DNA from: Haemophilus parainfluenzae
GTDB lineage: Bacteria > Pseudomonadota > Gammaproteobacteria > Enterobacterales > Pasteurellaceae
Assembly (NCBI RefSeq): GCF_036288925.1
Contig: NZ_CP127167.1
Location: 1,240,001-1,304,000 of the forward strand
DNA length: 64,000 nt
Direction: 5' to 3'
The notes under the pieces are model-generated. The model was given only the letters and a program-made list of their open reading frames with translations. It was not told the origin of the DNA and did no database searches. The position numbers and the translations under genes are program-made. Positions 50,678 through 58,018 of this stretch are shown here, in pieces. Numbering within the stretch: position 1 is the first letter of the stretch; every line of letters begins with the position of its first letter.

Positions 50678-51340
50678 TTATCTATTAGAATATATCAGTT
50701 CATTATAATTTTTTAGGTAATATTGGTTAGGTAAATTAACCTTCTCTCCATTAACGTTATCGTATCCTCTATCAACTCTGCTGAGTAGTTCATTTACCAG
50801 CATGAATGATAATGTCTTTTTTATAAACCCTTTTGGAATTCCTGTTTTTTCAGTTATCTTGAGATAAGATGCCATTGAATACTTAAACTTTTTATCTCTT
50901 ATTGCAGAAAAATAAATAAATAATTTTAGTGCATACAATTCAATTTGTGAACGCAACGAGAAGCTTCTACAAAATATGCCTTCTAGCTCATGAATTGGGA
51001 TTTTACACCACGTTTTATCTTCATTTTGATTCACTATATATTGGTTTGTTCTTCCAATTCTCTTAATTGAAATAATATTATTGGATTCCAATACTTTTAA
51101 CCCCATGCTTATAGATTGCCTACTAATGCCTAGACTCTCTGAAAATTCTTTATAAGTCAAATTTGTTATTAACTCATCATTAAATTCATCTTTTTGTGCC
51201 TTACTTACGATAATTAAAAATGTCATTAATGCAGCAATATTTGCTGCATTCATTTGATTTTGGTTATTAGATGAGTATCTAAATTTTTTTAGACCACCGT
51301 CAATAACCCATCTACTCGGCATTTTGGACCAATATTTCAT
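50678..51340 (-). CDS. Winged-helix DNA-binding protein, possible replication initiator
   Basis: From the ATG at 51340 (which overlaps the upstream stop as ATGA) the protein has 220 residues. TYKEFSESLGISRQSISMGL followed by NNIISIKRIGRTNQYIVN is a clear winged helix-turn-helix, and a second domain (IELYALKLFIYFSAIRDKKF, KITEKTGIPKGFIKKTLSFM) also looks helical with a possible second winged helix, as in iteron-binding initiators. It ends 4 bases from a strong hairpin and 210 bases from the iterons. The function is inferred. Confidence 0.65.
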   Translation of the reverse strand: MKYWSKMPSRWVIDGGLKKFRYSSNNQNQMNAANIAALMTFLIIVSKAQKDEFNDELITNLTYKEFSESLGISRQSISMGLKVLESNNIISIKRIGRTNQYIVNQNEDKTWCKIPIHELEGIFCRSFSLRSQIELYALKLFIYFSAIRDKKFKYSMASYLKITEKTGIPKGFIKKTLSFMLVNELLSRVDRGYDNVNGEKVNLPNQYYLKNYNELIYSNR

Positions 51341-51498
51341 TTTTTTTTGTACACCCATAAAAATAGACTCATACATAAGAACATAAATCCAATACCAATT
51401 GAAAGATAGGTTAATTCAGTTACAAAGGTAGATAAATGATCTAAATTGAAGTTTGATAAAACGGTCATGATTAATGATAAAAATCTCTGTATTTGCAT
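51337..51498 (-). CDS. Small membrane protein coupled to the winged-helix gene
   Basis: A 53-residue protein MQIQRFLSLIMTVLSNF... with one strong membrane segment (YLSIGIGFMFLCMSLFLWVY) and a basic KKK end. The ATG at 51498 is preceded by GGGAG, 8 bases upstream, at the edge of a leader hairpin. Its stop overlaps the ATG of the next gene (ATGA), so the two are coupled. Confidence 0.6.
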   Translation of the reverse strand: MQIQRFLSLIMTVLSNFNLDHLSTFVTELTYLSIGIGFMFLCMSLFLWVYKKK

Positions 51499-51508
51499 AT
51501 TGATAAAA

Positions 51509-51550
51509 CTCCCGTATAAATTTTTATACGGTATATTTATCTTTATACGA
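51509..51550 (-). promoter_or_regulatory. Leader with alternative hairpins before the small membrane protein gene
   Basis: On the minus strand CGTATAAA (51549-51542) and CCGTATAAA (51531-51523) can both pair with TTTATACGG (51520-51512), whose end abuts the ribosome site GGGAG. The near hairpin is a perfect 9-bp stem with a 2-base gap. Confidence 0.5.
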
Positions 51551-51665
51551 CCCCAATATCTAGATATAGTTTTTATTGGATTCTCATATAAATATAATAA
51601 AATCAAATTGTTATTAATATATAAACAGTCTTTATTTTAAACTAATTAGTTCATAATGGATAGGT

Positions 51666-51953
51666 TTATCCACTATACATTTCATCCAGGCTATCATAAT
51701 CGCTAGATTCATTCTCTGATTCAGTTGTATCTTCGTTTAATTCTGATTCTAATGTTCTTTGGTCTTCATCACCTAAAAATTTCCAGTAGTTACAAATCAA
51801 CTCCTTTTCGCCATATTTTTCCCATACTCCTGGATAAAAGTATTCTGCTTCGACGTGACAAATCCCTCCTTCGTGTGGGTCTCTTATATTAGCTATAGAT
51901 TCAAGGCTTCGAGTTGCAATAATACACGTGATATAGAGTAGATAGCGTTTCAT
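51666..51953 (-). CDS. Hypothetical exported small protein
   Basis: From the internal ATG at 51953 it is 95 residues: MKRYLLYITCIIATRS looks like a signal sequence, followed by a short core with two cysteines (GGICHVEAEYFYPGVW, LICNYWKFLGDE) and a very acidic serine-rich tail. No family is recognised. It is flanked by decayed sequence, so it may itself be a remnant. Confidence 0.45.
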   Translation of the reverse strand: MKRYLLYITCIIATRSLESIANIRDPHEGGICHVEAEYFYPGVWEKYGEKELICNYWKFLGDEDQRTLESELNEDTTESENESSDYDSLDEMYSG

Positions 51954-52198
51954 ATTTGGGGCAGTATTTGAAAATTTAACCAATTCTAAACATCCGATTT
52001 TCTAGTAAGTAGTTTTATTTAGAAAGTCTTTTAAAAATAAAAACAGATTGTCAGTGAATACGAGAGGTAAAATGCTATGATTTAGTGCAGAAACTTTGAT
52101 TTATGTTTTTGGACTGTCTAAAAACTTGCTTTGTTAAAGTTTTGGGACTATACTGCATGGGTAGTCTAAAAAGTTTTAAGTTTTGAATGTATAAGGAG

Positions 52199-52485
52199 AT
52201 GGAAGTGTAAACTGGAATTTTTATCAATAGAAAATTTGCTGAATGTGATATAAGCAACTTAAAAATTTTAGTTAAAGGTAACATCCAAAACTTGAACGTA
52301 GGAATAAATGGCAGCCAAACTATAAAAATACTCCATACCGCTATGAGTACTGGTTCCGTAGATCAACAAGAAATGTAAGTGGCAATGTATCAGGTTCAGT
52401 CAAAAGTATGTCTTGAAATATCCAAGTATTAGGTAATGTCCAAGGTAATGCTAGTTCAATGTCGGGTTCTATTTTTACAAACTAA
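52199..52485 (+). pseudogene. Decayed gene of unknown function
   Basis: AAGGAG-like ribosome site, ATG at 52199, then an early TAA (MEV-stop), a readable stretch FAECDISNLKILVKGNIQNL, a frameshift, and NVSGNVSGSVKSMS-stop-NIQVLGNVQGNASSMSGSIF ending in TAA. The repeated SGNV/GNVQGN pattern suggests a beta-helical or polymer-forming protein. Several disruptions make it a pseudogene. The region 51954-52198 shows nothing else. Confidence 0.55.
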
Positions 52486-52517
52486 AACGCCCAGCAAGGA
52501 ATTTTGCTAGGCGTTTT
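52484..52517. terminator. Bidirectional terminator beside yafQ
   Basis: AAAACGCC-C-AGCAA / TTGCT-A-GGCGTTTT stem with one mismatch between the convergent pseudogene and toxin gene. Confidence 0.75.
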
Positions 52518-52534
52518 AGTCTATTTGTATGAAT

Positions 52535-52837
52535 TTATTTGAATAGGGCTGCGTGCGTTCCTATTCTGATTAATCTAAGTTCTTTTTTGTTTTCTTTCTC
52601 CAAAATTTGATAGATAAGTACAAGATCGTTAAGTATATGACAATCTCGGTAACCTTTCATCTCACCCTTTAAGGGATGATCTAAGTAATTTTCCGGTAGA
52701 GTGAGATCTCGTTGCAGTAAATACATGACCTCAGAAAATTCTGCTGAACAAAGTTGATTTGGTTCTAATTTTCTGATGTCTTTCTTAAACTCTTTTGTTA
52801 TGGCGACTTGAAGTGTCGGGTGCTGATGACTGTCCAA
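52535..52837 (-). CDS. yafQ: YafQ-family mRNA interferase toxin
   Basis: A 100-residue RelE-superfamily toxin: VAITKEFKKDIRKL at the start, DHPLKGEMKGYRDCHILNDL and YQILEKENKKELRLIRIGTH at the end with the catalytic histidines of YafQ. The start is TTG at 52837 with AAGGAG 6 bases upstream. It overlaps the end of the dinJ-like antitoxin by 53 bases, so toxin synthesis is coupled to that of the antitoxin. Confidence 0.88.
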   Translation of the reverse strand: MDSHQHPTLQVAITKEFKKDIRKLEPNQLCSAEFSEVMYLLQRDLTLPENYLDHPLKGEMKGYRDCHILNDLVLIYQILEKENKKELRLIRIGTHAALFK

Positions 52838-53129
52838 ATTGGTCTCCTTTTACTTTTTGTAAAACCTCAACAATATTCTCATTTGAGTTAGCTAAGGTGA
52901 TAATTTCTAATTCTCCGCTTTCAGCTTCTTGCATCGCATTAAGTGTTGCAGCATTTGGCTGTAAGTAAGAAAGGTTTAATGGAACTGTTTTTGTATTAAC
53001 AATTTCAGTTAAAAATAAATTTAATGCTTGAGATGGGGTGAAACCATAATTTTCCAGAATTTTGAACGCCTCCTGTTTTAAATCCCCAGCTAATCTAAAG
53101 CTGAAAGATGATGTGTTTGTTATAGCCAT
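52785..53129 (-). CDS. dinJ: RelB/DinJ-family antitoxin
   Basis: A 114-residue antitoxin with an N-terminal ribbon-helix-helix (FSFRLAGDLKQEAFKILENY, GFTPSQALNLFLTEIV) for operator binding and a C-terminal part that would wrap YafQ. It is longer than E. coli DinJ because the frame runs on into the yafQ start. GGAGAT precedes the ATG. Confidence 0.88.
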   Translation of the reverse strand: MAITNTSSFSFRLAGDLKQEAFKILENYGFTPSQALNLFLTEIVNTKTVPLNLSYLQPNAATLNAMQEAESGELEIITLANSNENIVEVLQKVKGDQFGQSSAPDTSSRHNKRV

Positions 53130-53154
53130 GATAATCTCCTTTAAGTTACTTACA

Positions 53155-53228
53155 GTTGGATAACCAACTAGATATGTCTTGCATTGAAAGACAGTGCCTA
53201 TTATATGAAAGAATGTATTTCAATGCAA
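53155..53228 (-). promoter_or_regulatory. dinJ-yafQ promoter and operator
   Basis: On the minus strand TTGCAT (53228-53223), a 17-base spacer and TATAAT (53205-53200). Perfect 11-base inverted arms TTGCATTGAAA (53179-53189) and TTTCAATGCAA (53218-53228) bracket the -10, and GTTGG/CCAAC (53155-53168) lies near the start. These would serve autoregulation. Confidence 0.75.
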
Positions 53229-53329
53229 TACATTTGATTGAGGGTAAAAAGATTTTTAGATGTTTATATTGTTAAGCTTAAAATACATATAAGGATAAAA
53301 AACGATAATAATGATAAAAAACTAAATGT

Positions 53330-53753
53330 AGAATTAATGCCAGTAGTTAAAAATAATGGAGCTAAAGGTGGAGATGATTAAGCTAAAGCTGGCGGGAATT
53401 ATGGTAGCGTACAGATAAAATGCAAATATACTTTCAGGCTACGAAAGGTAAAGTAAATATTGCTCCATTACCACTAGTAAGTAGCTCCTAATCTGATTTA
53501 GAAACCTTTCAGCAAGAGTTTGGGTTAATAGAGTGAAATGATTTAGAGGAGAAATTTCAGGAGTCTAGGTCAGAAATAGAAAAGGGCTCGAAGTTACGAA
53601 GATAATTCTTTACTTTAGATAAAAGCGAAAATGATTGTGAAGTAAATATAGATGAAATGGATATGTTTACAGATATCCATTTAAATGATTATTTTATTTC
53701 CACGAGTCAGAAGGGTTATATAAGAATGAATGATTTCCATTTTTCTAATTAAG
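53330..53753 (+). pseudogene. Decayed coding sequence of unknown function
   Basis: Short blocks of plausible protein appear in shifting frames (MPVVKNNGAKGGDD, then DKSENDCEVNIDEMDMFTDI, HLNDYFISTSQKGYIRMNDF) broken by many stops; the last block ends at a TAA at 53751-53753. No family is recognised. Between 53229 and 53330 nothing is seen. Confidence 0.4.
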
Positions 53754-53762
53754 GTGAGTGAT

Positions 53763-54353
53763 ATGGCATTAATAGGTTTCGCCAGGGTATCAACCCAGCA
53801 GCAGGATTTAAGTGAACAGATTCAAGCATTAAAAGAATATGGCTGCAAAAAAATTTTTTCAGGGAAGCATTCCGGTAAAGCTGAGAAAAATAAAGCGCAA
53901 TTAAATGAATTACTAGATTACATTCGAGAGGGTGATGTTGTTGCAGTAACTAAGCTTGATCGCTTAGGAAGGAGTCTTACTCAGTGTTTGAATACACTTG
54001 AACTATTTAAGAATAAAAATATTGGTTTTGTTGCAATACAACAAGGAATAGATACCCGAACCCAAAACAATCCTATGGGGATGGCCTTAATTCAATTGTT
54101 AGGTATTTTTGCTGAATTGGAAAGAAGTTTTATTGTCGAGCGTACTCAGGAAGGGAAGCGAACAAAACTTGCTTCAGGTCATAAAAATGCATTAGGCGGC
54201 CGCCCACCTAAAGTGACAGATAAAATACGTAAAAAGATTTATGCGGATTTTAAAGCTGGTGATTCTATTTCAACAGTAATGAAACGATATGATTTATCTA
54301 AATCAACGGTGGCGAGACTAAAAGGTATTTATAATCGAGAAATGGAAAAATAA
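53763..54353 (+). CDS. Serine recombinase (resolvase/invertase family)
   Basis: From the ATG at 53763 (AAGGTGAG upstream) it is 196 residues. ALIGFARVSTQQQDLSEQIQ carries the catalytic serine, KLDRLGRSLTQCLNTLEL and AELERSFIVERTQEGKRTKL the conserved arginines and E-helix, and GGRPPKVTDKIRKKIYADF begins the C-terminal helix-turn-helix. It resembles Pin/Hin invertases in length. No flanking inverted repeats or transposase are seen, so its target is unknown. Confidence 0.88.
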   Translation: MALIGFARVSTQQQDLSEQIQALKEYGCKKIFSGKHSGKAEKNKAQLNELLDYIREGDVVAVTKLDRLGRSLTQCLNTLELFKNKNIGFVAIQQGIDTRTQNNPMGMALIQLLGIFAELERSFIVERTQEGKRTKLASGHKNALGGRPPKVTDKIRKKIYADFKAGDSISTVMKRYDLSKSTVARLKGIYNREMEK

Positions 54354-54426
54354 GACATTGAACTAAAACAATAAATTAATGTCTATAAAAATAATTATTT
54401 ATCTAACAATCATAAAAGGAGAAAAT

Positions 54427-54873
54427 ATGGCTAATTTTTTAGAATTAGAAATCGTTAAATATCTAGAAAATGAAAATGGTGAAATCGTAGGTATCGAATG
54501 GGAAAATGTTTGTATCAATGTCGATAATATTTCCCATTATAAAAAGATTAATAATACACTCAGACGAACTGCAGACATAAAAGAGAATGCGCTATTATTT
54601 ATAAATGATAAGGGAAAATCACCCTCACTGGATGCTGCGTTATCAAAATCACAGAATGGCGACGCATTTTTAAAAGAAGATTTTAATCATTTTCTTAAAA
54701 ATAATGTAGATATGAGTGGACTCATTTTTGATGGCAAAGTCCAACCATCTCTTGATGCTATCGAACTTTATTTTAAAGCCGGTGTAAATCCATTAGGTAA
54801 GGAATATGAAGGAAAACCGATTATTTCATCTTGCGGACAATTTGCACTCGAAGGCATAACTTTAAAATCTTAG
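54427..54873 (+). CDS. Hypothetical protein downstream of the serine recombinase
   Basis: From the ATG at 54427 (AAAGGAG 7 bases upstream) it has 148 residues: MANFLELEIVKYLENENGEI, then helical acidic stretches (SKSQNGDAFLKEDFNHFLKN) and GVNPLGKEYEGKPIISSCGQ. No family is recognised and no membrane segment or signal is seen. It is 73 bases after the recombinase gene and ends at a strong terminator. Confidence 0.65.
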   Translation: MANFLELEIVKYLENENGEIVGIEWENVCINVDNISHYKKINNTLRRTADIKENALLFINDKGKSPSLDAALSKSQNGDAFLKEDFNHFLKNNVDMSGLIFDGKVQPSLDAIELYFKAGVNPLGKEYEGKPIISSCGQFALEGITLKS

Positions 54874-54876
54874 AAC

Positions 54877-54909
54877 AAAAAGTGCTTACCCATAGGTAAG
54901 CACTTTTTT
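54877..54909. terminator. Strong bidirectional terminator
   Basis: Perfect 14-bp arms AAAAAGTGCTTACC / GGTAAGCACTTTTT with loop CATA between convergent genes. Confidence 0.92.
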
Positions 54910-55670
54910 TAGTAAAACATAGGTTCATTTTCCCAATCAATGTCAAGCGAGGGGTCTTCTACTGGTTCAGGTTCAATAACTTGATATTCTGCTTCAGTAT
55001 AGGAATCTGCACTCTCCAATTTTTTGTTCCAATTTCCCAATATGTGAGCTGGTGTGTATAAATGGTAATTCACCTCATCTTTAAGGGTGTTACCAATAAT
55101 GACTTCTCCCGGTATATGTAAGAGTGTCATTTGTATATAACACATTAATGCTGCAGTAAAATCCAAATCTCTTGCTTGAGCCCACATTTGTTGCTGAGGG
55201 TTGAAGTCCTCTTCGCGCAAATAATTATAAGCCTCAATAATCATTACGCCGGAGCCACAAGTTGGCTCTTGCAATGTCAAAAAGCCACGTTTTTTAATTA
55301 AACTATGACAATCTGATAGAGTTACTGCTGCCATAAAGTGGGCAATGTGACCAGGCGTGAAATATTGAGCTTTATATTGATCACCTAAATCCAACGACAT
55401 GAACACTGATCCTAGGAAATCATAGGTTTTATGCTCCAAAGCCTCAACAATAATGTTGAAAAGGCGACTAAGAGCTTGTTTTTCATCCTCATTATAATGC
55501 CCAGCTGCACTCTGATAGCGTTGTCTCAACGATTCGTCTGCTTGTGCACCATATAGGATAAGATAGAACTCTAGGGCAAAGATTGTAATAAAGTCGTAAA
55601 ACACTTCAGAACGTCGATATTGTGGTGCAATCGACTTAAAAAGTGCGGTAAATTTTTTCTCGAAATCCAT
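54909..55670 (-). CDS. N6-adenine methyltransferase-like protein lacking the catalytic motif
   Basis: A 253-residue protein with the layout of the HsdM/N6-methylase fold: a helical N-terminal part, GDQYKAQYFTPGHIAHFMAA (typical pre-motif), and SAM-binding motif I in LQEPTCGSGVMIIEAYNYL. After IIGNTLKDEVNYH the NPPY/NPPF motif IV expected for adenine methylation is absent and the C-terminus is acidic. It probably binds SAM or DNA without methylating, or is a truncated relic. It follows ardC in the same transcript; its ribosome site GGAG lies in a leader repeat. Confidence 0.7.
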   Translation of the reverse strand: MDFEKKFTALFKSIAPQYRRSEVFYDFITIFALEFYLILYGAQADESLRQRYQSAAGHYNEDEKQALSRLFNIIVEALEHKTYDFLGSVFMSLDLGDQYKAQYFTPGHIAHFMAAVTLSDCHSLIKKRGFLTLQEPTCGSGVMIIEAYNYLREEDFNPQQQMWAQARDLDFTAALMCYIQMTLLHIPGEVIIGNTLKDEVNYHLYTPAHILGNWNKKLESADSYTEAEYQVIEPEPVEDPSLDIDWENEPMFY

Positions 55671-55720
55671 AGATTACTCCTAAAATAACGGGAGTAATCC
55701 CCTTTGAGGATTACTCCCCA
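55671..55720 (-). promoter_or_regulatory. Leader switch before the methylase-like gene
   Basis: In RNA order: GGGAGTAATCC (55718-55708), GGATTACTCCC (55700-55690), then GGAGTAATC (55680-55672) just before the ATG. The middle segment pairs perfectly over 11 bp with the first copy or over 9 bp with the third copy, which contains the ribosome site. Confidence 0.7.
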
Positions 55721-55773
55721 AAGGGTGGTTTATGAGAGCTCTAACAAAAAACGTTAGAATGGTTTAATTGAGG

Positions 55774-56727
55774 CTAAGCCGCTAATTTTGCTTCTTCATT
55801 CGATGTTAATTCGAGAGCATTTAACAAGAATTGTGTTGCTTCACGTGCTTGAGAAGATGCTCGGAAAATAGCTTTTTTATCGGCTTTTAATGCGTTAATC
55901 CAATGTTCAATATACGCTGCATTTTGTGAAATATTATTGCAAACATTCACGTGCGCACAGGTAAAGGCGCTTGTGAGTTCAGCTATTAATTCTTCAAATG
56001 CATATTGTTCAGAACCAAATTTATCAAATTTAGCTACACCGTCACGATTTAATCGGTCTTTATGCCCGGTGGCATGACCGCATTCATGCAGTAGAGTTGC
56101 ATAGTAGTCGTCAGCTGTATTGAATTTTTTGAAATCCGGCATCACAATGCAATCTTTTCTCGGCATATAACAAGCACGATCTTGTGCTTTGTTATACAGC
56201 TGCATACCCATTTTATTGGGTAATACATCTAAATCCGGACGAGCTTGCATTTCAGAAGATTTTTCCGGTTCAGGAAATTCCTCATAGTATTTTTCTAAAC
56301 CTTCACACTGTTCAATATTAAACACGTGATGGCCACGAATAAATACAGATGACTTCATTTTCGGATCACCGTTTTCATCAAGTACAACATTTCCGCTATC
56401 GTCTTTTTCTTCAAACATATTTTGTTTATAGAAAATAATAACCGTACTTTTTTCACCTGTGCGAACTTGACCACCTAGATGATTTGCCCCTTGAAAAGTT
56501 ACCCACTTGCGTTGAGTAAAGTTTTTTCTAATGGCGCTCATCCAAAGCAGAAGTACATTGATCCCAGAGTATTGACGACCACTTTCACCGTTGCATGGAA
56601 TAGCCATTTGTGGCCATCTACTATCCCAAGGTTTTTGCCATGGCATCACACCTTGTTCTAATGCTTCGAGAATTTGGTCTGTAATTTGTTGGTATAAATC
56701 TTTGGCAGGTTGAGTTCTTTTTTTCAT
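55774..56727 (-). CDS. ardC: ArdC-like antirestriction protein
   Basis: A 317-residue protein with the N-terminal ssDNA-binding domain of ArdC (VMPWQKPWDSRW, YSGINVLLLWMS) and a C-terminal zincin-like peptidase domain with ATLLHECGHATGHKDRLNRD (HExxH plus downstream histidine). ArdC proteins protect incoming single-stranded plasmid DNA from restriction. ATG at 56727 with GGAG 8 bases upstream. An attenuator-like leader precedes it and the methylase-like gene follows. Confidence 0.9.
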   Translation of the reverse strand: MKKRTQPAKDLYQQITDQILEALEQGVMPWQKPWDSRWPQMAIPCNGESGRQYSGINVLLLWMSAIRKNFTQRKWVTFQGANHLGGQVRTGEKSTVIIFYKQNMFEEKDDSGNVVLDENGDPKMKSSVFIRGHHVFNIEQCEGLEKYYEEFPEPEKSSEMQARPDLDVLPNKMGMQLYNKAQDRACYMPRKDCIVMPDFKKFNTADDYYATLLHECGHATGHKDRLNRDGVAKFDKFGSEQYAFEELIAELTSAFTCAHVNVCNNISQNAAYIEHWINALKADKKAIFRASSQAREATQFLLNALELTSNEEAKLAA

Positions 56728-56741
56728 GGTTGTTCTCCAAC

Positions 56742-56787
56742 AAAAAAAGGGAACAACCCCCCGAATGGGAAATTGCTCCCAGTCGGG
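56742..56787 (-). promoter_or_regulatory. Attenuator-like leader before ardC
   Basis: Hairpin 1 pairs CCCGA-A-TGGGA with TCCCA-G-TCGGG (56760-56787). Hairpin 2 on the minus strand pairs GGGAGCAA (56780-56773) with TTGTTCCC (56756-56749, one G-U) and is followed by seven T, an intrinsic terminator. The two share 56773-56780 and are mutually exclusive. Confidence 0.65.
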
Positions 56788-56857
56788 TAAAAGAAAACCT
56801 TGAACACGCCAATGGCATGATCAAGGTTTGTTGTAAAGGTTGCAGGTATTAATTCAG

Positions 56858-57016
56858 TTATGAATTAACACCAAGGGAATGTGTTTTCTTGCTTTGTGCT
56901 TTTTGCTCTTGTTGGCGTTTTAATGATCGCACGCCAATAAAAGCAACTGTTCCCATAAAAAACAGTACAAAGACAATTGCAAAGAGGAACCCATTCCAGT
57001 TTAACGTAATATTCAT
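56858..57016 (-). CDS. 52-residue membrane protein
   Basis: MNITLNWNGFLFAIVFVLFF, one membrane segment, then a basic helix RSLKRQQEQKAQSKK. GGAG lies 9 bases before the ATG, and the gene begins 3 bases after the stop of the 82-residue membrane protein gene. A small conjugation or ICE maintenance accessory is possible; no family is recognised. Confidence 0.65.
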   Translation of the reverse strand: MNITLNWNGFLFAIVFVLFFMGTVAFIGVRSLKRQQEQKAQSKKTHSLGVNS

Positions 57017-57019
57017 ACG

Positions 57020-57268
57020 TTACGCTCCGTCTGTCTCCATTAAGTTGTTGCAATATTTAGCTAACAACACACCACAGAACCAAGCTATTCCGCCAAATAT
57101 CATAATGATAATGGCAAGAAGTAGCGGAATATTGTCATTCTGAACAAACATTGCGACAAACGCAATACCTAAGATGTAAGTGCCGATTTTACGAAAATCT
57201 TCAGAAACCAGCAGCATTGTTTTTTTGTCCCAATTGGAACTAACAAGCTTGAGTAAACGCTTAATCAT
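57020..57268 (-). CDS. 82-residue membrane protein
   Basis: Two membrane segments (IGTYILGIAFVAMFV, LLLAIIIMIFGGIAWFCGVLLA) after a basic N-terminus MIKRLLKLVSSNWDKK. It lies 2 bases after the 77-residue gene and 3 bases before the 52-residue gene, so is part of a tight operon. Family unknown. Confidence 0.65.
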   Translation of the reverse strand: MIKRLLKLVSSNWDKKTMLLVSEDFRKIGTYILGIAFVAMFVQNDNIPLLLAIIIMIFGGIAWFCGVLLAKYCNNLMETDGA

Positions 57269-57270
57269 GT

Positions 57271-57504
57271 TTACCCCCTTACACTTAACAAATCTTTACG
57301 GTTTGCGTATGGCGAAACTGTAAAGAAGTGATATTTCTGTCCGTATTGACTAGGGATATTCACCATAATACGAGTAGAAGATACATCTTTTCCTCGATTT
57401 TCCCAGGCATTTAATGCTTGAGTGCGAACTTCCTCTATTAGAGATTCTGAGTCATTATGTTTGGCTAAATAAGCTAAACAACTGTTATGTAATGTCACTT
57501 TCAT
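57271..57504 (-). CDS. 77-residue hypothetical protein
   Basis: MKVTLHNSCLAYLAKHNDSE, then IEEVRTQALNAWENRGKDVS and TVSPYANRKDLLSVRG; soluble, mixed alpha/beta appearance. AGGAG precedes the ATG by 8 bases. A leader with alternative hairpins lies upstream. No function is recognised. Confidence 0.6.
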   Translation of the reverse strand: MKVTLHNSCLAYLAKHNDSESLIEEVRTQALNAWENRGKDVSSTRIMVNIPSQYGQKYHFFTVSPYANRKDLLSVRG

Positions 57505-57521
57505 AAGTTTTCTCCTACAGC

Positions 57522-57561
57522 AAGGGAAACCTTTACCTCTAAGGGTAAAAATTCCCCTTAG
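57522..57561 (-). promoter_or_regulatory. Leader with alternative hairpins before the 77-residue gene
   Basis: CTAAGGG (57539-57545) pairs with CCCTTAG (57555-57561). Alternatively, in RNA, AAGGGGAA (57559-57552) pairs with TTTCCCTT (57529-57522, one G-U). The two share 57555-57559. Confidence 0.55.
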
Positions 57562-57588
57562 GGTTGAAAATGAATAGCTTATGCAATG

Positions 57589-57945
57589 TTAATGCATAAG
57601 GTAGTAAAGAGTACCCACTGTACCAACAATACCGACAATCAAAAATAAAATGCTAAATAACGTTGTTCGTTTTAACCACGTTCTTTGCACATCATCAATA
57701 ATTGCCTCATATTCTTCCGCTTGGCTATCTAGCATCATTTGTAATTCGCAAAGCCGACGAGCTTCTTCGTCTTCAATGCTTTGATTGATACCAGATGTTA
57801 CTTGTTTGTATTTGTCGGTTGCTTTGTTTTTAGCTGCAACGAAAAAACGGCCCAAGTGTTTTCCCACACGGAATGATAATGTTGGAGTTTCAAGAGGGTT
57901 ACTTGATGGAACATCATAGTGTTCCAATTGAGTGGATGAGGACAT
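57589..57945 (-). CDS. 118-residue tail-anchored membrane protein
   Basis: From the ATG at 57945 (AGGAG 7 bases upstream) the protein starts MSSSTQLEHYDVPSSNPLET, has a charged helical middle (DEEARRLCELQMMLDSQAEE) and one C-terminal membrane segment (TTLFSILFLIVGIVGTVGTL). It is the first gene of the minus-strand row leading to ardC. Family unknown. Confidence 0.65.
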   Translation of the reverse strand: MSSSTQLEHYDVPSSNPLETPTLSFRVGKHLGRFFVAAKNKATDKYKQVTSGINQSIEDEEARRLCELQMMLDSQAEEYEAIIDDVQRTWLKRTTLFSILFLIVGIVGTVGTLYYLMH

Positions 57946-57969
57946 AGTCATTCTCCTAATGTGAAATAA

Positions 57970-58018
57970 AAAATTCCTTGGAAAAATGACATGCCCGAAG
58001 GAAATCATTTTCCCTCGG
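57970..58018 (-). promoter_or_regulatory. Leader with alternative hairpins before the 118-residue gene
   Basis: Hairpin 1: CCGA-A-GGAAA / TTTCC-C-TCGG (57995-58018). Hairpin 2 in RNA: GGGAAAATGA (58014-58005) with TCATTTTTCC (57989-57980), 10 bp with one G-U, followed by a short spacer and six T. They share 58009-58014. Confidence 0.6.

Noticed and set aside
52075..52284. 69-codon minus-strand reading frame
   Set aside because: It overlaps the plus-strand pseudogene, has no ribosome site, and its composition looks like the reverse of decayed sequence.
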